Source of the DNA: Pelecanus crispus
Taxonomy: Eukaryota > Chordata > Aves > Pelecaniformes > Pelecanidae
Reading direction: 5' to 3'
Assembly (NCBI RefSeq): GCF_030463565.1
Contig: NC_134644.1
Coordinates: 150,127,967 to 150,191,966, forward strand
Length of the DNA: 64,000 nucleotides
Below are positions 26,881 to 41,169 of the stretch, piece by piece (within the stretch, counting starts at the first letter, position 1; the number at the start of each line of letters is the position of its first letter). Made by a program: the position numbers and the translations under genes. Under the pieces are notes generated by a model. The model saw nothing but the letters and a program-made list of their open reading frames with translations. It ran no database searches and was not told the origin of the DNA.

Positions 26881-29800
26881 GTAAGGGCTCCCCGGCTGTC
26901 CCCGTCCCCCCCGGGGAGGGGGGGGGTCCCCGCGGCCCGGCCGCTCGGCACCGGCTGCAGGGGCAGCTTTAGGTGCTGCTCGGCGGAGGGGATGCCCATC
27001 GCAGCAGCTAAGGCTGCCCCTCGCAGCCCGGGCGGTTTTTGGAGATAAGCCTCCGAGGAGTCACGTTATTATTAGCAGCGTAACGCTCCGCGAGCTCCAG
27101 CGCATCCCCGCCGCTAACCCGCGGGTTATCCCCCGGCACGGCAGAGGCTGGTGTTTAGTCTCTGTCTAAACTGGGAAACGAAGCGTGTGCGTGTTTAAGG
27201 GTCAGGGGAGTGGGAGCAAGAGATGCAGAGCACGGGCAGGCTCACCAGCGTCTCCAGCGAAAAGCTGGTTTGGGGATGAAAGTGAGATGAGTGAAGATCC
27301 CCGGTGTGAGGGGTTTTCCTGGCTGCCCCAAACTTCGAGCGGTGTTTCTCAGGCCAGGGTTGACCGCGGCACTGAGGCTCCGCTGGTGCGTTAGCTCTGG
27401 CAAGGCTGCCCGGACCCTGACCACGCTGCACTGAAAATCTTGTTTTATCATCTCTGGTCGCTGCTTCATGACGAAGTCGGGTGTTCTTGTCACCGCTGTT
27501 CCTTGTTTGTCAGATAAGTGTTTGTCAGCAGTGTCTTGGTCTGCCTGGCAGAGAGCTGAAACCTTTCAGGAAGCTGCTATCAGGTACTAGAAAGACTTCT
27601 TTCCTCCGTCAGTGTTATAGGACGTGAGTGAGGAATTGACCCTTGAGGCAGAGCTTTAATGGGTTATCATCAGTCCCAGAGGTTTTGACACCTGGTTATT
27701 CAGCCAAGGGAAAGATTTGGTGAGGAGGAGGCTCATTAAGCCCTCAGTTCCCCTCCTGTCTTTGACAATCTTTTCTCAATCCCTTGGGTAGCAATGCAGG
27801 AAAAGCGGCTTTCCCAGAGCCGGCTCTGCCATAGTCACAGGGTTTGCAAACGTGTCACAAGAATAAAAAGAGCTGGTGCGTCGCTTTGGGTTATGTAGCT
27901 GCACTTCTCAGGCTGCTCAGTCTTCCCCATCTCTTCGTGTGAGAAAGCGAGAAAGCAACCTCCGCCTGATGCCAAGGCCACGCAGAGCTGTTTGCCAAGC
28001 ATCATTTTTCAAATGATTGCAGACGGAAGCAGATTAGACCCAGGCTTATTTGCTAACTACTGAAATTCCCTTCAGAAGCAAGTGAAAAATGCAGGGCTGG
28101 CCTCCCTTGTAGGACAGCTCATTAAATAAATTCAATCAGCGTAATAAAAAGGCTATGTTGACATTTATGTCCTAGAAATCATATAAAATGCTCTACATCC
28201 TATAAAATACATATTTCACCACTGAGAAAATGGTGCATTGGTTGAACTACTTCTTGCTCCTGGTTTAATAAAATATAGTTCAAAGCAACATCCACAGCCT
28301 GTGGTATCTGGAATACTGACAGTATTGAAAAAGACACCCCTCTTTTCCTGGCTGCAGTGATGTTCCAATAAGTTTTAATATGACCTGAAAGCTTTTGAAT
28401 TTTTCTTCCAGGGTGCTTGTTATTTCTTTCTGCCTTCAGCTGAATGAAGCCTTTTCACATTGGCTCCACAAAGACAGGGATACAGATATTTTAGCTGTTC
28501 AGTGGACCTAAAGATATTTGAGGAAGAGGCAATTTAAGTGCATCGGCTGGCCTTAGATACAAAGAAAAGCCTAACAGCTTTTTGGCCTTTGTTACCTTTT
28601 CAGTTACTAGCATTTAAATACCAGTGCCCCAATTTCACGTAGTATTTTTCTGCAAAATCTGTTTTAAATTTTTCTTTTCTAACTAGCAGGGATTTCCTGA
28701 TTTACACTTCTTCCTACTTTGCTTCTTTTGCTTTCATAGATTTTTCAGGGCAGATTTCTGAATGACTTCAAACTGACAATAGCGCACAACATGGCAGGGT
28801 GCACATCTCTTTCTGTACGTTCTCCTCTATTGCAAATATTTTGATTTTTAAGGTTAACTATTAAGAATAGGAATTTAGATGGATGTCAGTAATAAACACT
28901 AAACCTTTCTGCTAGCTTACAAAGTCAGGAAGAAATAAGTAAGGAAGGAGTAGCTCCTTCAGTAAATAGCTACCCTGGTTGAAAGTTTTGGTTTACAAAG
29001 TCGTATACGAAAATAGTGTTTTATCTCAGAAGAACAATTATGATTTGGTATCATGTGCTATTGAGGGTTTACATAAAAATAGATGCTGTCCTGGTGGCAA
29101 ATTTTTTCTCTGCATGCATTTTGGGTGCATTACTCCAAATCACACGTGAGCTATGAGCATTACCTCAAATACAGTTCAAATAAAAACCCCTTTTATTTTT
29201 TTCTATGCCAACATGTATTCTGTGTGCTGTTTGCCATTATGCTTCACAGGAAATTACTTGAGAAAAAAAACATCCCCCTAGAGAATGAATAGTTTTGTTG
29301 TTGCTTTTGCATATCTTGCTACCTGTGAAGTGTAAGTTTTATTAATTCTATGACTATGAATACAATGATTCAGTAGCAGAGGCTTCTGAAGGAGGAAAAA
29401 ATAGTAGCTTAAAAGTTTTGGCAGCTTTCAAAACAATATTTTTCACATGTTGAACCAGTTTTGAGTTAGTATAATTTTAGGACGCAGAATTTCATGTCTG
29501 AGTAAATGTGGAAAAAATAGTGCATTTCTCTGCGATGGTGTTTTAACTCATTAGTTTTCACGTTTTAATTAGATGTTTGGGATCCTACAAGTAGTGGAGA
29601 GAGTAGGAAGCTGAGTGCAGGTGGAGTCATCAGGGCTGCATGATGAGAGCACTTTCCCACACAGGTAAGGGGAAGGAACATTGTGTGCTTTTCCAACACA
29701 CACCCAGCAGCCCCGGACACTTACAATGGTCTCATAAAGTATCAATAGGTGGGAAATAAATATTTAACTTTGTTCTATTTTAGAACATAATGGATCTCAG

Positions 29801-29903
29801 AATGCTAATGTTTCTATAGATCTTGTGTTTCAGTAGTTTCTTCCTGATAGATCCATAGGTACTGCATCTAGAATAAAATCATATAATACAGCATCACATG
29901 ATA

Positions 29904-29945
29904 CTGTGATAGAGTATACATAGTACGATATACGTACTATCACAG
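29904..29945. repeat. Imperfect 42-bp palindrome
   Basis: Arms beginning CTGTGATAG and ending CTATCACAG fold onto each other across a short centre rich in TA/GTAC steps. It would form a strong hairpin in single strand. No known family is recognised. Confidence 0.75.
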
Positions 29946-30839
29946 AACACTGAGGTACTTCAGTGTAAAAAGTAACTTGTAGAGGGTGAAGCAGCCAAAG
30001 GAAATTTCCTGAAAAGACTATCTAATCAGGTTGCAGAATAGCCTGCACTTCAGGAACTGGTGTGCTGCCTTAGGGAGAAGAGCTTAAGAGGGGGTGCTGC
30101 AATGTTGAATCCAAACATTATGCTGAAGATTAAGATGGCATTAATATGGCTGGACGGGGGGGGTAATATTATTTCAAAACCTGAGGACCAGTTTGGTTCA
30201 GCTGGTTATTAATCTTTGGGTTTTATCCTACTGGCAGCGACTTTACATTTCGCTGTATTGTATCAAACGTGAAGTCAGAGGTCACAAGTAATAACGCAGA
30301 AGCATTTTGGGCATGGAAGTCTTACGAGTGTCATATTTTGAAAAAAAAATTAAGGAAAATGAGAGGGTCACTTTCAGCAGCTTAGTTTTGTTCTAGGCAG
30401 TTGTATCAGTATGCTGTTCAAGGCTGAAATGAGCCAACTTCAGTTCTGATCTCCCCCAGGTGCTGGAGTCCAGGGGAAAGCTGGCACCTGTGCTAGCTCC
30501 AGGTGACCCAGTCGGTACTGGTGAGGCAGAGTAACATCCCCGTCGGTAACAGCGTTTATAAACACAGCATGTCTTCTTCCTGAGTAAAAGGACTCCACTT
30601 TCTTTACCTAAAACACAAAGAAGGACCAACGCCAGATGTGCTGACAGCATCACGGGAGGATTTCCCACTCTCCCGACACATGGCGGTGGGGTTTATGCAC
30701 ACCCCGAGGCTCCACCGGCACCATCTGGGACAAACGGAATTATTTCCCATTGACTTGGGAGGGGGGAAGACAAAACTTTAAGACATCAGTTCAGGAAAAA
30801 AGAGCATTAAAACAAGGATATTTCATTTTTTCAGCAATG

Positions 30840-31000
30840 TGTGCCCCGCCCCACTGCAGCAGTGCCCTGGGCAGGGGCTGCTTCTCCCCACGGTCCCCAG
30901 GGACCCCCAGGAGCCCTGGTCCCCCGGGAGCCGCGGGAGCTGTCCAGCCCCACCGGAGCTGTCCGCCACCTCCCTCCATGCTCCCCGGGGCCCCGGCAGA
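30840..31000. other. Small GC-rich island in intron 1
   Basis: About 160 bases with ccccgcccc, cccgggagccgcggg and several CpG lie in otherwise AT-rich intron. It could be an intronic regulatory element or an old GC-rich repeat. The open frames on both strands here are composition effects. Confidence 0.4.
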
Positions 31001-34000
31001 GGGCCTAAAAATAAAAGCTAATGGAAGACTGAGAGCCTTTTATAATCACGAGTTCTCAGGTTGTGCAGTTCCCTCTGAAGGACGCGTGGTAAGAACATAA
31101 ATAGAGCAAGCCGAAGTTTTTAGCCAGGGTGGCTTCAACGTTTGAGCTGCTGTTTGTGGAAAGCTCAGCATGAGTTGCTAGTCATGACATTTCAGTTCTG
31201 GATTTTTCTGAATAGGCAGCTGAAAACATGCATAATTTCTGTCTGCATCCCAGTCTTTTTTTAATAAAAAGACTGAATCCTAATGGATGAAAAAACATAC
31301 TGGTAGTGGTCTTTTTATACTGTAAAGAAAAAGAAAAGCACTGGTTGCTATGGCCTCACTGATTTACAGGTTGAACACCCTGCTGAGATCAGTAGAGTGC
31401 ACTTGACCTGATGTCAAAAAGAGAATCAAGGTATATATTTTGTAACTGGGCCACACTTATTTCCTTGTCTTTTTCAAGCCCCGTGCAAAACAGCACGCAT
31501 GGAGATATGCTTAAATACCAGTTAGAAGATTACTGAAATCTTGGCCTACTTGGCAGGGAGTAGAGATCAGCATGACTGCTCATGTAAACAAAATATACCT
31601 ACACTGGGGCCCTTCCAAGCTGCTCTGTCCCCACTCCTGCAACCTTTACACTGTCTGAGACTGCTTGCAGCAGCAAGGAGTTGCAAGCAGGAGTCCCTCG
31701 AACAGGGTGGAAAGGCCCTTTCAGGGAAAATAAAGACATTCCAAGAAAAGATGAAGTTATTAATTATTTTCAAACCTGTGAGAATCAGGAGATTTTGAAA
31801 ACTGAAAAAAGACCTGAAGTTGTGAAAAGGGCGAAATTGCACCATTAGAAAGCCTGATGTTACAGGGAGTTGGAAACTTTGTTATCCCAGTGCCAGGTTG
31901 TGGGAATTTGCATGAATGCAAGTATGAGTCTTTGTGTTTTACTCAGAAAATTAGCTTGCTTTGTTTTTATATGGAATGAAATTGGCTAAGAACAAAGCAT
32001 CTCCAACTTTATCTACATACAAACGTTCATAGTACATCAGCCAGCTCACTGAAGGCTCTATTCCTTCATATCAGCCAGGGATGTTGCTTCCCGTGTCATG
32101 CCAGTGTGATACAGCTTGGGTGTTGGGTCAGGTTATCCTGCAGGCAGTGCTGCCTTTACCACCTCCACTAACAGTCCGGTACTGGTGGCACTGGAGGAAG
32201 AAGTCTTGCAGAATGGGGCTCATTGTGGGTTCACAAGGTGATTGCCCCTCCATGGCCCAGCCCTGGGCAGTATGTTCAGGGGGAAGAGCTGGATGGTGCC
32301 AATGACATGGCTAATTCCCAGCCCTTGGTAGGAGATACAGTGTCAGCAGCAGGTGAAATTTCTCCACTGGCAGGTGAAGGGGTCAGAATATAATCTGAAA
32401 TTACTTGAGATTCCCAATTCTTGTAGTGGAAGTGGCTGAAGTGACTAAATATTTATGTCCCGAATACCGTGTCTATAAAATTATCATTAGCTTTTCTATT
32501 GTCCGTACTTCCTTTCATTAAAAAAAAAGCTGACATCTTGTAAAAAAATAGTAGCATTCCCAAGTAACTCATTGGAGACTTGCTGCTTTGCGCACATATT
32601 TGCTTTTGAGGTCAGTGGAGAGGCAACTTGGAATTCATTATGAATAAAGAAAAATATGAATCCTACTTTCAAAGGCTTCCCTGTATGATTGATGTACATG
32701 TTGAATATCCAACTAAGACTGGAACCAGAGGAGGTTCAGGGTATTTGCTCTTGGAGTGGATCTCATCCATTTCATTATCTTCTTCAAGACCAGCGAGAAA
32801 TAAATGACTGATCCTGCACACGAATACCTGCTCAGGGCCTGCATGGTACTTTCTTAAAAAACTGAAAATATATGTATGCATTTTAGACACGATAAAGCAA
32901 AGAATAAAGGCCACCACTGATAATTAGCATGAACAAAATGTGTCTTGTCTGAAGGACCTTCTCAATAACTACATTCTGATTGTAACTTATCTAGAGAGAC
33001 AGTATTAAATAATATAACAATTAATTGCTTCAAGAATGGCTTCTGGAGAACTCCTTAAATAACTCCTTCCTACCATGTGCAAACCCAGGTTGGTTTTTGC
33101 AGTGCAGGGCCTTATCCCACATCCTTCCCTCCTCATTCCAATTCATGTTTCAGGGCCTCTTCAGTTCAATTACAAAATAAAGTACCATATGGGAGGAATT
33201 TAAATCACACAATCAGTAAGACAGCTTGCAAAGACCCTAATCACTCACCTCTGGGTGACAGAATCAATCCATGAACAGGCCAGAAAGATTATCTGAAAAA
33301 AGGATGGATTCATTGGTGTTATGTGTGCTTTCTGTTCTGAGTGAAAATAACCAGGTTTGTGTGTTTGCTGTGTTGCAGAGAGGAGCAGAAACAGCAGACT
33401 CTGTCACACATTAGTGTGCTTATTAATGTTTTTATTTAAAAACTTTTTAAGGCATTGGAGGGCTAAAATTTCTTGTAAGCATCTTTTGGACAGTCCATGC
33501 ATTTACTGAATGGTTTCTTAGTCTGTAACACAACACAAGGATTTCTGAAAACTTCTTTAAGCTCTAATCTCCTTACATGCACAAGTTTTCTTATAACCCC
33601 AAATACCGCAGTGGGATTTTTCCCAGAGTGTATGAATCATTGCAACTATAGCTGATAATCTGCATCAGTTGTCCAGAATAATGACACAGTTGTCTCTTCT
33701 AATCAACACACTTATCAATTCAGAAAATGTAAACTTTTGTAAAATAACCCTTTTTTCCTTAGTAAGGCCTTCAACTGGATAATAAATTCACTGGGATTAC
33801 AAAGAACAGTTGTCTCCCTCCAGTGAGAAAACAGATGGTTTGTTGTAAGAGGAGCAAAGTTTACATAAATGCTTGTTAAAGGAAAGAAACCCATTAAGAG
33901 TCCAGTGTGCTATAATTACATTTGGGTTTTATACAAAACTCATGAATGTATTTATAGAAAGGAGAGGAGGTATTACATTAATCAGGTAAAATGCGTTTAG

Positions 34001-37000
34001 AAGTTGTGTTGAAGGTTAATATGTATCTCCTAGTGAGCCAGAGGAGAACACATTAAGCTTCGTAAACCGATCGTTGATTAGACTGACGTCAGTGAAAATG
34101 CAATTAGTCTTATATATTCCTGGACATATGGAATGGATGTTGCGAAATAGCCAGGAATTAATTTCCTGGATTGCTTTCTTTTTCTCTGGTTTTACTGTGA
34201 GGCTCATGCTTTGACTGTATAACTCTGGAAGTTTAAAGTGTCCCAGGCTTGAAAACGTGCACGGGAGTTTCTGTGGTGTTCTGCAGCTGGACTGGAGGTT
34301 TCAAGCCCCAAATCTTCAAACAGCAGAATAGGAAGAGAAAAAACACACTCGTTGCTGAAGAGAGTGCTCCTGGTCGATCTGTGGTACTGAATCTGCCATC
34401 AAGGCATCACCGAAGAAATAATCTGGACTTGAGCCTAGCGCACTGTTCCTGCACCTGCTGCGGCTCTGCTCTCTTTCAGATGCCTGCAGTCAGCCCTGAC
34501 TACCGTCATCCTAGTCCTCTGCCTTAGAAGAGCTTTTTAAAGTGCTGTGGCTGGTTTTCATTTCATTTCATTCCTGGCTTATGCTGAGCAAGGTCTTGCT
34601 CTGTCAGGAGATATATTAAGCTACTTAAAACAGACAGGCAAATGCTTTTGGCAGAAACACAGGTTTGTGGAAGATTTTCACCGTGCGGAGGTGCATTTTC
34701 CAGCTGTGAAACAGCTGTGCCCAGACAGATCGGGTACATGTGATCACGTTGTATACTATTTCAGTAATAATCTGCACTGTACCATCCTTTGTGGTGTGCC
34801 TGCTTCTTCCTTGCAAACTAAATCACTGCCTTGGGTTGCAGAGTGATGCAAGGATGGAGTTTACTACTGACAGCCCTGATCCCTTGCATGGTTTCTGTGG
34901 ATATTGCCTGTGGTGACTACACAAGAATAATTATCAAAGGTTTGGTGTGTTTTTCTTAATGAAGTGGGCATATGTGGCTCACTGTCAAAAGTTGGGGCAC
35001 GCTCCTCTCACCAGTGCAGTAACATATGTCCAAAGAGGCGAGAGGTGAGTCTGAGCCCAGACAGCATTGTGAGCTGGCGTGGGTAAGACTTACTAGCTGC
35101 TGGCCATGGCCAGCTGCCTTGGGCAATCCAGCCCAAGTACTCAACTGCTCAGTTACAGCTTCATTGACTGGCCCGTCCTCTGTCACAAGTGCACATTAAG
35201 GTTCAGACCCATGGGAGCTACCACAACTCACATCAACAGTGACACTTTCACAGGTCTGCCCTCAACCTTTCACAGTAACCTGCAAGACTCAAATCAATTT
35301 CTGGAAGTCAAGGACAAATCCCAACTGACCAGCTGAACAACTCTTTTTTCTCATAAGGTTTTAATGCGTACCAATTCTTTGCTAGCTGTCCACAGCATCC
35401 TGAACTGAGATGTGCTTTAGTAGAAATTGTGAGTTGGTCTGGCAATATTATATGATTATATTTCTCCAAGGTTGGGAAGAAGACTTCAGCAATCATTTTC
35501 AGGACGTTGCTCAGAAACAGGTTCAACTTCATTTAAATACAATGTAAAAGTAACAAAGAATCCACCGACAAATTTGCATACAAATATCCTATTTCCTTAA
35601 ACCATGACAGGACTAAGATTAAGTATATAACAAATTAAACTCTATCTCCAGGGAAGCAGAAACCTCCAGTGTGCATCCTGCACAGTTTGTCCATCTGATT
35701 TTTCTTTTATAAATTTAGTCATTACCACATTTCATTAGTAACAGACCTCTTGTGGTTTGGGTTTTAGGACCGTTAAAAGGCTGGCAGTAGGCAGTAGTTG
35801 AGTCATTTGTATAGAAGAGTGCTGATAAATTATGCTGGACTTCCTCTATCGATTTAATCAGCATAGTCTTTAAAGTTCAATGCTTAGTGTCATTATAATA
35901 ATCAAAGTTGAGTTTATATTTAAAGTCTGATTAAAATATTTAATGCAGCTTTCTATTATATGCTCTCTATAATATGCACTCTGTAATACACTAGTCTGAG
36001 CCTGCCTGGATCATTCTTTGACTTCTCATGAATAATTTGGAAAAATAAGCAACAAGAATTGCAGACTCTACCCTGTCTTCTCCAGATTAAAGAACATAAA
36101 AACTTAATTGCTACTTCTGATCTGACTAATGCTCTCCCTATTCCAGTGCAGCATTTCAGGTAACAGCTAGAAGCATATGCTTTGAGAAACCACACAGGGA
36201 AGTAAGAAAGAATGACTTATGCAGGGAAGACATTTTATTTTAGTCTACTATTATTTTAAGGTGGACAATAACCTGAAGCATGGAGGCTTATGTTTTGTTT
36301 TTAAGATGCTTTGTAATACAACTAAGCACTTGCATTTCCTGAATAAACAGCTCATCCTTTTCTGTATTCCTCCAACCTTTTGGCTTCAGTAACAATGTCT
36401 GATAATGACTTTCACTGGTGAAAGTCGTGAAGGATTTCCTTTAACCCAACTCTGTGTGACCATCTTTCTGTTTCTTTTCACACTGTTACGTTTCACTGGG
36501 TGAAAAGATAACTAAGGGTGTCCGGGTTTCCTTCCTTGGACCATTCATTGTTTTGTGTATCACTAACACAGCTGCAGCTTGTCCCCCTGCATTGGAAAGC
36601 TGAAACATTTTCATTAGCATGAGGCAGAAGGCTTACACAGCAGAAAAAAAGAGAGAGAGGTATCTATCTACTCTGGCAGCCAGGATTCTCCTGCTCCTTC
36701 TTTCCTAGGAGTTCAAGCCACTGACTGAGGTGGGCTCAGATATAGGTCCTGGGTCCTATGTGCCCTGAGGGGGAAGATGACTGAATTGTTGCCATGAGGG
36801 GGTCACGTCATGCCTTCTCACATTGTTTTCCTACTGTCCACAGCAGTCAGACAACTGCAAAACCCTTATTGCTAAAATTGCCTCCTTGTTTCCACTTTAA
36901 TCAGAATTCAGAAAAAAAAATATACTTTGCCTAACAGGGAGAGAGAGAGAGGAGATAGAAAAATTTGCCTATATGGGGCAATAGATCATAAACTTTAACT

Positions 37001-38994
37001 CATCATCAATGCTAACAAAATAAGTTTGGGAAAGGTGCCCCAGATAGCGCAGATCTACCCTGAACTATTGAGCTAAACTTGACTTTTTTCCCTTTTGTAG
37101 GTTTCTTTTGTCCTCTTGATGAACAAAAGTGTTCTTGCTTTTATTAATGTCTTCTATGCCAAAAGAAAAAAGCAAGAAAAATGCAAAGAACATGCCAGGT
37201 GGGAAGGCAATGGTAGATGGGGAGAATTAAGGATGTTGAGTTAGCTTAACTATACATTTTCCACACTTTCTTACTTTTTCTAACAGTAATACTGAGTTCA
37301 AATATCCAAGTATTCTAAAATATTTACAGACTTCAAGGAGCAAAATAGTTTAAGATTGGGGGTTTGTTTCTATAGAGGACAAACACTTAGAGTCATAAAC
37401 TTACCTTGAGTTTTTTGAAGGGGCATGGAGGGCATACAGTTTTGCTTGAGACTTTCTTCAGTTTTGTTAAAAAAATTTAGGATTTCTTACTAGTAAAATT
37501 AATGTCATTGGTGATTTTCTTCAATAGCATCTCTGTAGAGGGCAACAAACTAAACCCTGCCAGTTTTGTGGAGTTTTTTAAATATGCTAGAATTGTGCGC
37601 ACCAGTTCAAAACCTGGCCAAGGTTTAGGAGCCTTGGTCAGCAACACCCTGAGATGGCTTGCCATTCAAAGTCCTCAGAGAAATCTGCTGTTATTTGCTG
37701 CTCAGTCACAGCCATTTTTTGTTCAGAAACATCATCTCCTTTTTAATCTAGTAGCTCATACTGTGTTAGGTATGGGACTATAGAGTAAACCACAGTGATG
37801 CTTTCGGTAACTAGCTACCTATATCAATCCCAGTATTATAATTCACTAATGCGGACTACAGAAAATTGGGGGGTTAACCCAGAATGACTGTGTTTTCATT
37901 AAATCTAGTTTTTCATTATGTTCTATACCATAAAAACAAAGTTTATTTTGCAGTTTTTTATTTTTCTCCCCTTATCTAAAAGTATGGAGGTTTTATACCT
38001 AAATATTACTGGGGTGTTCGCTGTCATTAAACCAGCTCTCTGGAACTGTAAAGGGCGCCCGATGGGGAGCACAGGCAGCAAGTTAGTGCTTCACCAGCGC
38101 AGAGATTTAAGGAGTGTACTTAAGTGGTTCTCTCTTGAGTTCAGTGAGGCTGAAAACAGGCCCAGAATTAACAGCGTATCTTTCACCACATAGACAGCAT
38201 CCAGACCGTCACACGCATGGATTCAGTTATAAATTGAACCCTCAATATAAATAAAGCTAGGGGGTTTTCTTACTTTTTCCTGTAAATATAAGGAACGCTC
38301 TTCATTGCATTAGCAAATCTTGGGAGAACTGTAGCAGAATATTTGTAGAGGGGACCCTGTGGACTTCAATAGAAACAAATAATGCAATGTATTGAGTTAA
38401 AGTGAGCTTAATATTTCCTCTTCTAAACTCCTTTATCAGAGCAATTTTATTTCAACTGTAAGCTAGAGGAAGGCAAGGACAAATTAAGCCATTCTAAGTC
38501 TTGGCAATTTTTTTAGTATTTACAGACATCTGTGTAAGTCACTGGCTTGAACATTTCTCTCTCTGCTTGAGTTAGGGATCAGCAAAAGGATCTGTATTAA
38601 TGGCATGCTCTTATGAGCTACTGGAACTAATTTTATTTTAGGTGAGCTGGGGTAGATATGATGCAGCTGCATGTTAGTGAAGGGTCTGAAATTATAGTGG
38701 TACCCATTTTCTCATCACCTGTTGATACAGTGGTCCCAGACACCTTCCCTCCCCTGCATTTTATCTCCATGGGTCACCACAGTTCACTGCTGATCTCTGG
38801 AACAAATGATGTGGGAAAGAAGACAACTCACTGGTGGCAGAGGTCTAAATTTTAGTGCATTATATAGTTTCTAAATGCTGGATGCTCTCTGCGGAAGACG
38901 TGAGGTTGCTTCCTTGCATCCTAAGTGCTATATGTTCCCTCTAGCAGAGCTGCCTCACGTCGTACATAAGCTGCCAGTTCTTTATCACAGTACA

Positions 38995-39058
38995 GCATGG
39001 TTGGACTGGATGATCTTAAAGGTCTTTCTGAACTTAAACGATTCTATGATTCTACAGC
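38995..39058 (+). mobile_element. CR1 LINE 3' end fragment
   Basis: The string 'ggttggactggatgatctt..aaggtc' followed by 'attctatgattcta' is the conserved 3' terminus of bird CR1 retrotransposons, which are usually cut short at the 5' end. It is more diverged than the copy at 39293. Confidence 0.88.
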
Positions 39059-39292
39059 TGGAAGCAGTATCAGTGGCTGGTGGTGCTGGTCCTACTCGCA
39101 GCACGTGCTGCCTTTCTCCCTCATGCCTGCACGTACCTTCTCTCACACAGTTGTTACTGTTTAAAGTACCTTCTACTCAAATCTGCAACTGTGTTTTCTA
39201 AGCCCAGAGCAGGAAATCCAAGTAATGCTCCAATATTTGGACTAGCTATCTCCTCCATAATATGTCCCATAATATTTCCCCTTTTCATTTAC

Positions 39293-39518
39293 ACTAGACA
39301 TTAGAAAGAAGTTTTTTACAATGAGGGTGGTGAAGCACTGGAACAGGTTGCCCAGAGAGGTGGTAGAGGCCCCATCCCTGGCAACATTCAAGGTCAGGTT
39401 GGACGGGGCTCTGAGCACCCTGATCTGGTTAAAGCTGTCCCTGCTCACTGCAGGGAGGTTGGGCTAGATGACCTCTAAAGGTCCCTTCCAACCCAAAGCA
39501 TTCTATGATTCTATGATT
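39293..39518 (+). mobile_element. CR1 LINE 3' fragment
   Basis: About 226 bases run from 'actagacattagaaagaag' through 'ggaacaggttgcccagagaggt' to the tail 'attctatgattctatga'. This is the typical CR1 3' UTR. It is 5'-truncated and in the same orientation as the preceding copy and as LAPTM4B. Confidence 0.95.
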
Positions 39519-41169
39519 ACACATTCTGGGGTCTCTACAAAGCAGAGTTATTTTCATCCTACATAGACAAGAAGGTGGATGTATTCCTTCTGGATGCCAG
39601 AGAAGCAACATTTGGGGATTTTTTAAATTCTTATTTTATCAAGATAAGAGGACAGTTGGGCATTTCTAGGACTTTCTGTGGGATCTTTGTCCAGTCTTTT
39701 GTTTGGGCACTCTGGGCACCATCCTGGAGGTGCTGAGCCCAGGTGCAGAACTGGGGGCTGGTAACAGGGTCCCATCAACAACCCCCAACATGCAGGTGAT
39801 GAACCAGGGTCAGGGGCCATTGAGGGAGCCCAACCAGGAGCAAAAGGGGGAAAGACCAGGGGCACAACTGGAGACAAGCTACAACATGCATTCAAGGTGT
39901 CCATCCAAGAAGCATGGCTGGAGACCGGCACTCCTGTGGTGCTACTGGGGCAGGGACACATGACCCCCAGGCTGAGCTGAAATGGAGTCCTGGGCCATGG
40001 GCAGGGGTGTGGGGAGGTCAAGGTGGAGCTGGGCAGGGCCAGTAAGGCTTGTTAGAGTCCCCAGGGCTCCTCTCCTATAACTCTGGGTAGCACCATGGCT
40101 GTAAGCCAGCAGGACCCTTTGGTCACAGTTCTGACTTGATAGTGCAAAATCTTGCTGCTGAACACCACGCTGCTGCATGTTCATGAACATGTTTCTGTTT
40201 CTCCATCCATAAAAGGAGGATGACATGTCTCATTGGGAAGGTATAGGGCGTAGCTGCTTACTGAAACTTTGCATAATGCAAATGCTTTCTAAACATTGTT
40301 AATTAGTCGTTGCATTATTTGTTGCTGAAGGAATGTAAAACATGTTGAAGGAAATCTTGGCCCTATTGAGAGAGCAGAAAAATGTCCTTTGCTTTTGCTA
40401 GCACAGAGATTTCAACTCTCATACCAACTGCATGTATCAACAGGGAATCACTTTATACTCTTGTCCTTGATTATGTGTCCTTGGAAGATGCTACATCGGT
40501 AAGCTTTTAGGAAGGTTAAATGTATATATTAAAGCATTTTTCAAAATTCAGCAGTTGCATCACTTTCAAAACAAAAGAAAAACCCTAACAAATACAATAC
40601 ACCCAAGTGTGCACATATTTCTTCTTGGAGAAAGAAGGTGAGCAAATAAACACATGAAGTATTTCACTTGCACTCCTGACAATGCAGATGGAAGGTGCTC
40701 AGAGATCATTATGAGCATCTCAAGAGAACAACCTGCTAGAACAGAAAAGTGATGCACTAAAGAGCATTAGAGAGATTCCTACTGACCACAGCAGGCTTCA
40801 GATCAGGCAAACACAATCTGTGTCTTATATGGAGACTTAAAGGCAATGCTGACGAACACGTAATCTGAATCTGGACATATCCATATGGAGAAAGTAGAGT
40901 GCCTAGATCAGTATTTTATTAATCTTCCTGACTATATATGTACAAAAGATTAAACTCATATGCCTTTAAAATAGCAACACTATATACGTTTACAGTTTCT
41001 GACTGCTTGGTTATTTTAAGTACTCTCCTTAAGTAACATATTTATTACTGGCATATGTCCTCTAGCTTTCCGCAAGAGAGTATAAAGCAAGAACTGGATT
41101 GCAATATAAAGTTATAAGTTACACTTGATGTTAAAAATTAGTAGGATATACAGAATATAACTTTGAATC

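Larger units (their letters stand above)
26330..27170 (+). promoter_or_regulatory. LAPTM4B: LAPTM4B CpG-island promoter region
   Basis: The sequence changes abruptly to very GC-rich and CpG-dense DNA with repeated GC-box-like ccccgcccc motifs around 26680-26760, and I see no TATA box. It surrounds the first coding exon of LAPTM4B, so it is the likely promoter and 5' UTR. The exact transcription start cannot be placed. Limits are approximate. Confidence 0.75.

Noticed and set aside
26170..27048. 292-codon open frame taken as one gene
   Set aside because: Only codons from 26785 to 26880 are LAPTM4B; past the splice donor it reads intron, and the upstream part is at best an isoform extension.
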